Shown piece by piece: positions 63,819 through 64,000 of a stretch of 64,000 bases of DNA. How positions within the stretch are numbered: position 1 is the stretch's first letter; the number at the start of each line of letters is the position of its first letter. This DNA is from Branchiostoma lanceolatum (taxonomy: Eukaryota > Chordata > Leptocardii > Amphioxiformes > Branchiostomatidae): positions 10,750,207-10,814,206 of the forward strand of contig NC_089736.1 in NCBI RefSeq assembly GCF_035083965.1, written 5' to 3'. A program made the translations under genes and the position numbers. The notes beneath the pieces are model-generated. The model was not told the origin of the DNA. It made no database searches and saw nothing but the letters and a program-made list of their open reading frames with translations.

Positions 63819-64000
63819 GTAATCTTTCTTGACATGATTATGATTTTTTTAACCGGTTTGTTCAATAGTTGACTACTTCTAGGCATTGAACAAAATTGAA
63901 GGAAGATGCGCCAAAAAATAATTACTCAAGCAAATGGATAAATTTTTGAAACAGTCAGACGTTTCAGACAGCATCCATTGTCTTTCGTCAGTGACTAACG

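Overview
The window looks like a piece of an amphioxus (Branchiostoma) chromosome. The evidence is intron-dense animal genes with canonical GT-AG junctions, tRNA-derived SINEs, many small inverted-repeat elements, a chordate-type Gla domain, and a gene set typical of a non-vertebrate deuterostome. The species assignment is inference. Exons were assembled by hand from splice signals, reading-frame phase and family resemblance. For every gene the exon lengths add up to one open frame.

Layout, left to right. (1) 1.8-10.6 kb: two housekeeping genes lie head to head around a CRE-containing intergenic region. They are DAP1 (minus, 4 exons, 106 aa) and the spliceosome factor CWC25 (plus, 7 exons, 475 aa). 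(2) 12.6-21.6 kb: an 18-exon plus-strand gene encodes a secreted 833-aa protein. It has two stanniocalcin-like modules, two short Cys-rich modules, a goose-type lysozyme domain with its acidic catalytic residues, and a C-terminal M15/VanY-like zinc peptidase domain with its metal-binding motifs. This is in effect a two-blade peptidoglycan hydrolase. (3) 23.1-27.5 kb: a tandem partial copy repeats the first nine exons and then stops, so it keeps the non-catalytic half only. (4) 29.8-55.6 kb: a giant minus-strand gene has 51 coding exons (3,487 aa, all in frame). It encodes a secreted protein with signal peptide, propeptide, Gla domain, EGF modules, an EMI-like Cys-rich region and a long series of FN3-like repeats carrying a D-G-V-x-I-D-x-T-P-P type signature, with a jelly-roll-like insert near the C terminus. 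(5) 59.9 kb to the right edge: the 5' end of a large lipid transfer protein (vitellogenin-type N domain) gene runs off the window.

Non-coding content. There are several tRNA-type SINEs, a LINE 3' tail, and two short foldback elements each with a perfect 9-bp target duplication. A third, larger foldback element, a 127-bp tandem array with repeated octamer motifs (56.5-57.2 kb), a diverged minisatellite in the lipid-transfer gene (61.8-62.5 kb) and several microsatellites are also present. No retrovirus, Polinton, CRISPR array or intact transposase was seen.

The most notable finds are the lysozyme-M15 fusion beside its catalytically empty duplicate, and the very large Gla/EGF/EMI/FN3-like secreted protein. 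The first is plausibly an innate-immunity or digestive wall-lysing system. The second would be a vitamin-K-dependent extracellular protein if its Gla residues are modified.
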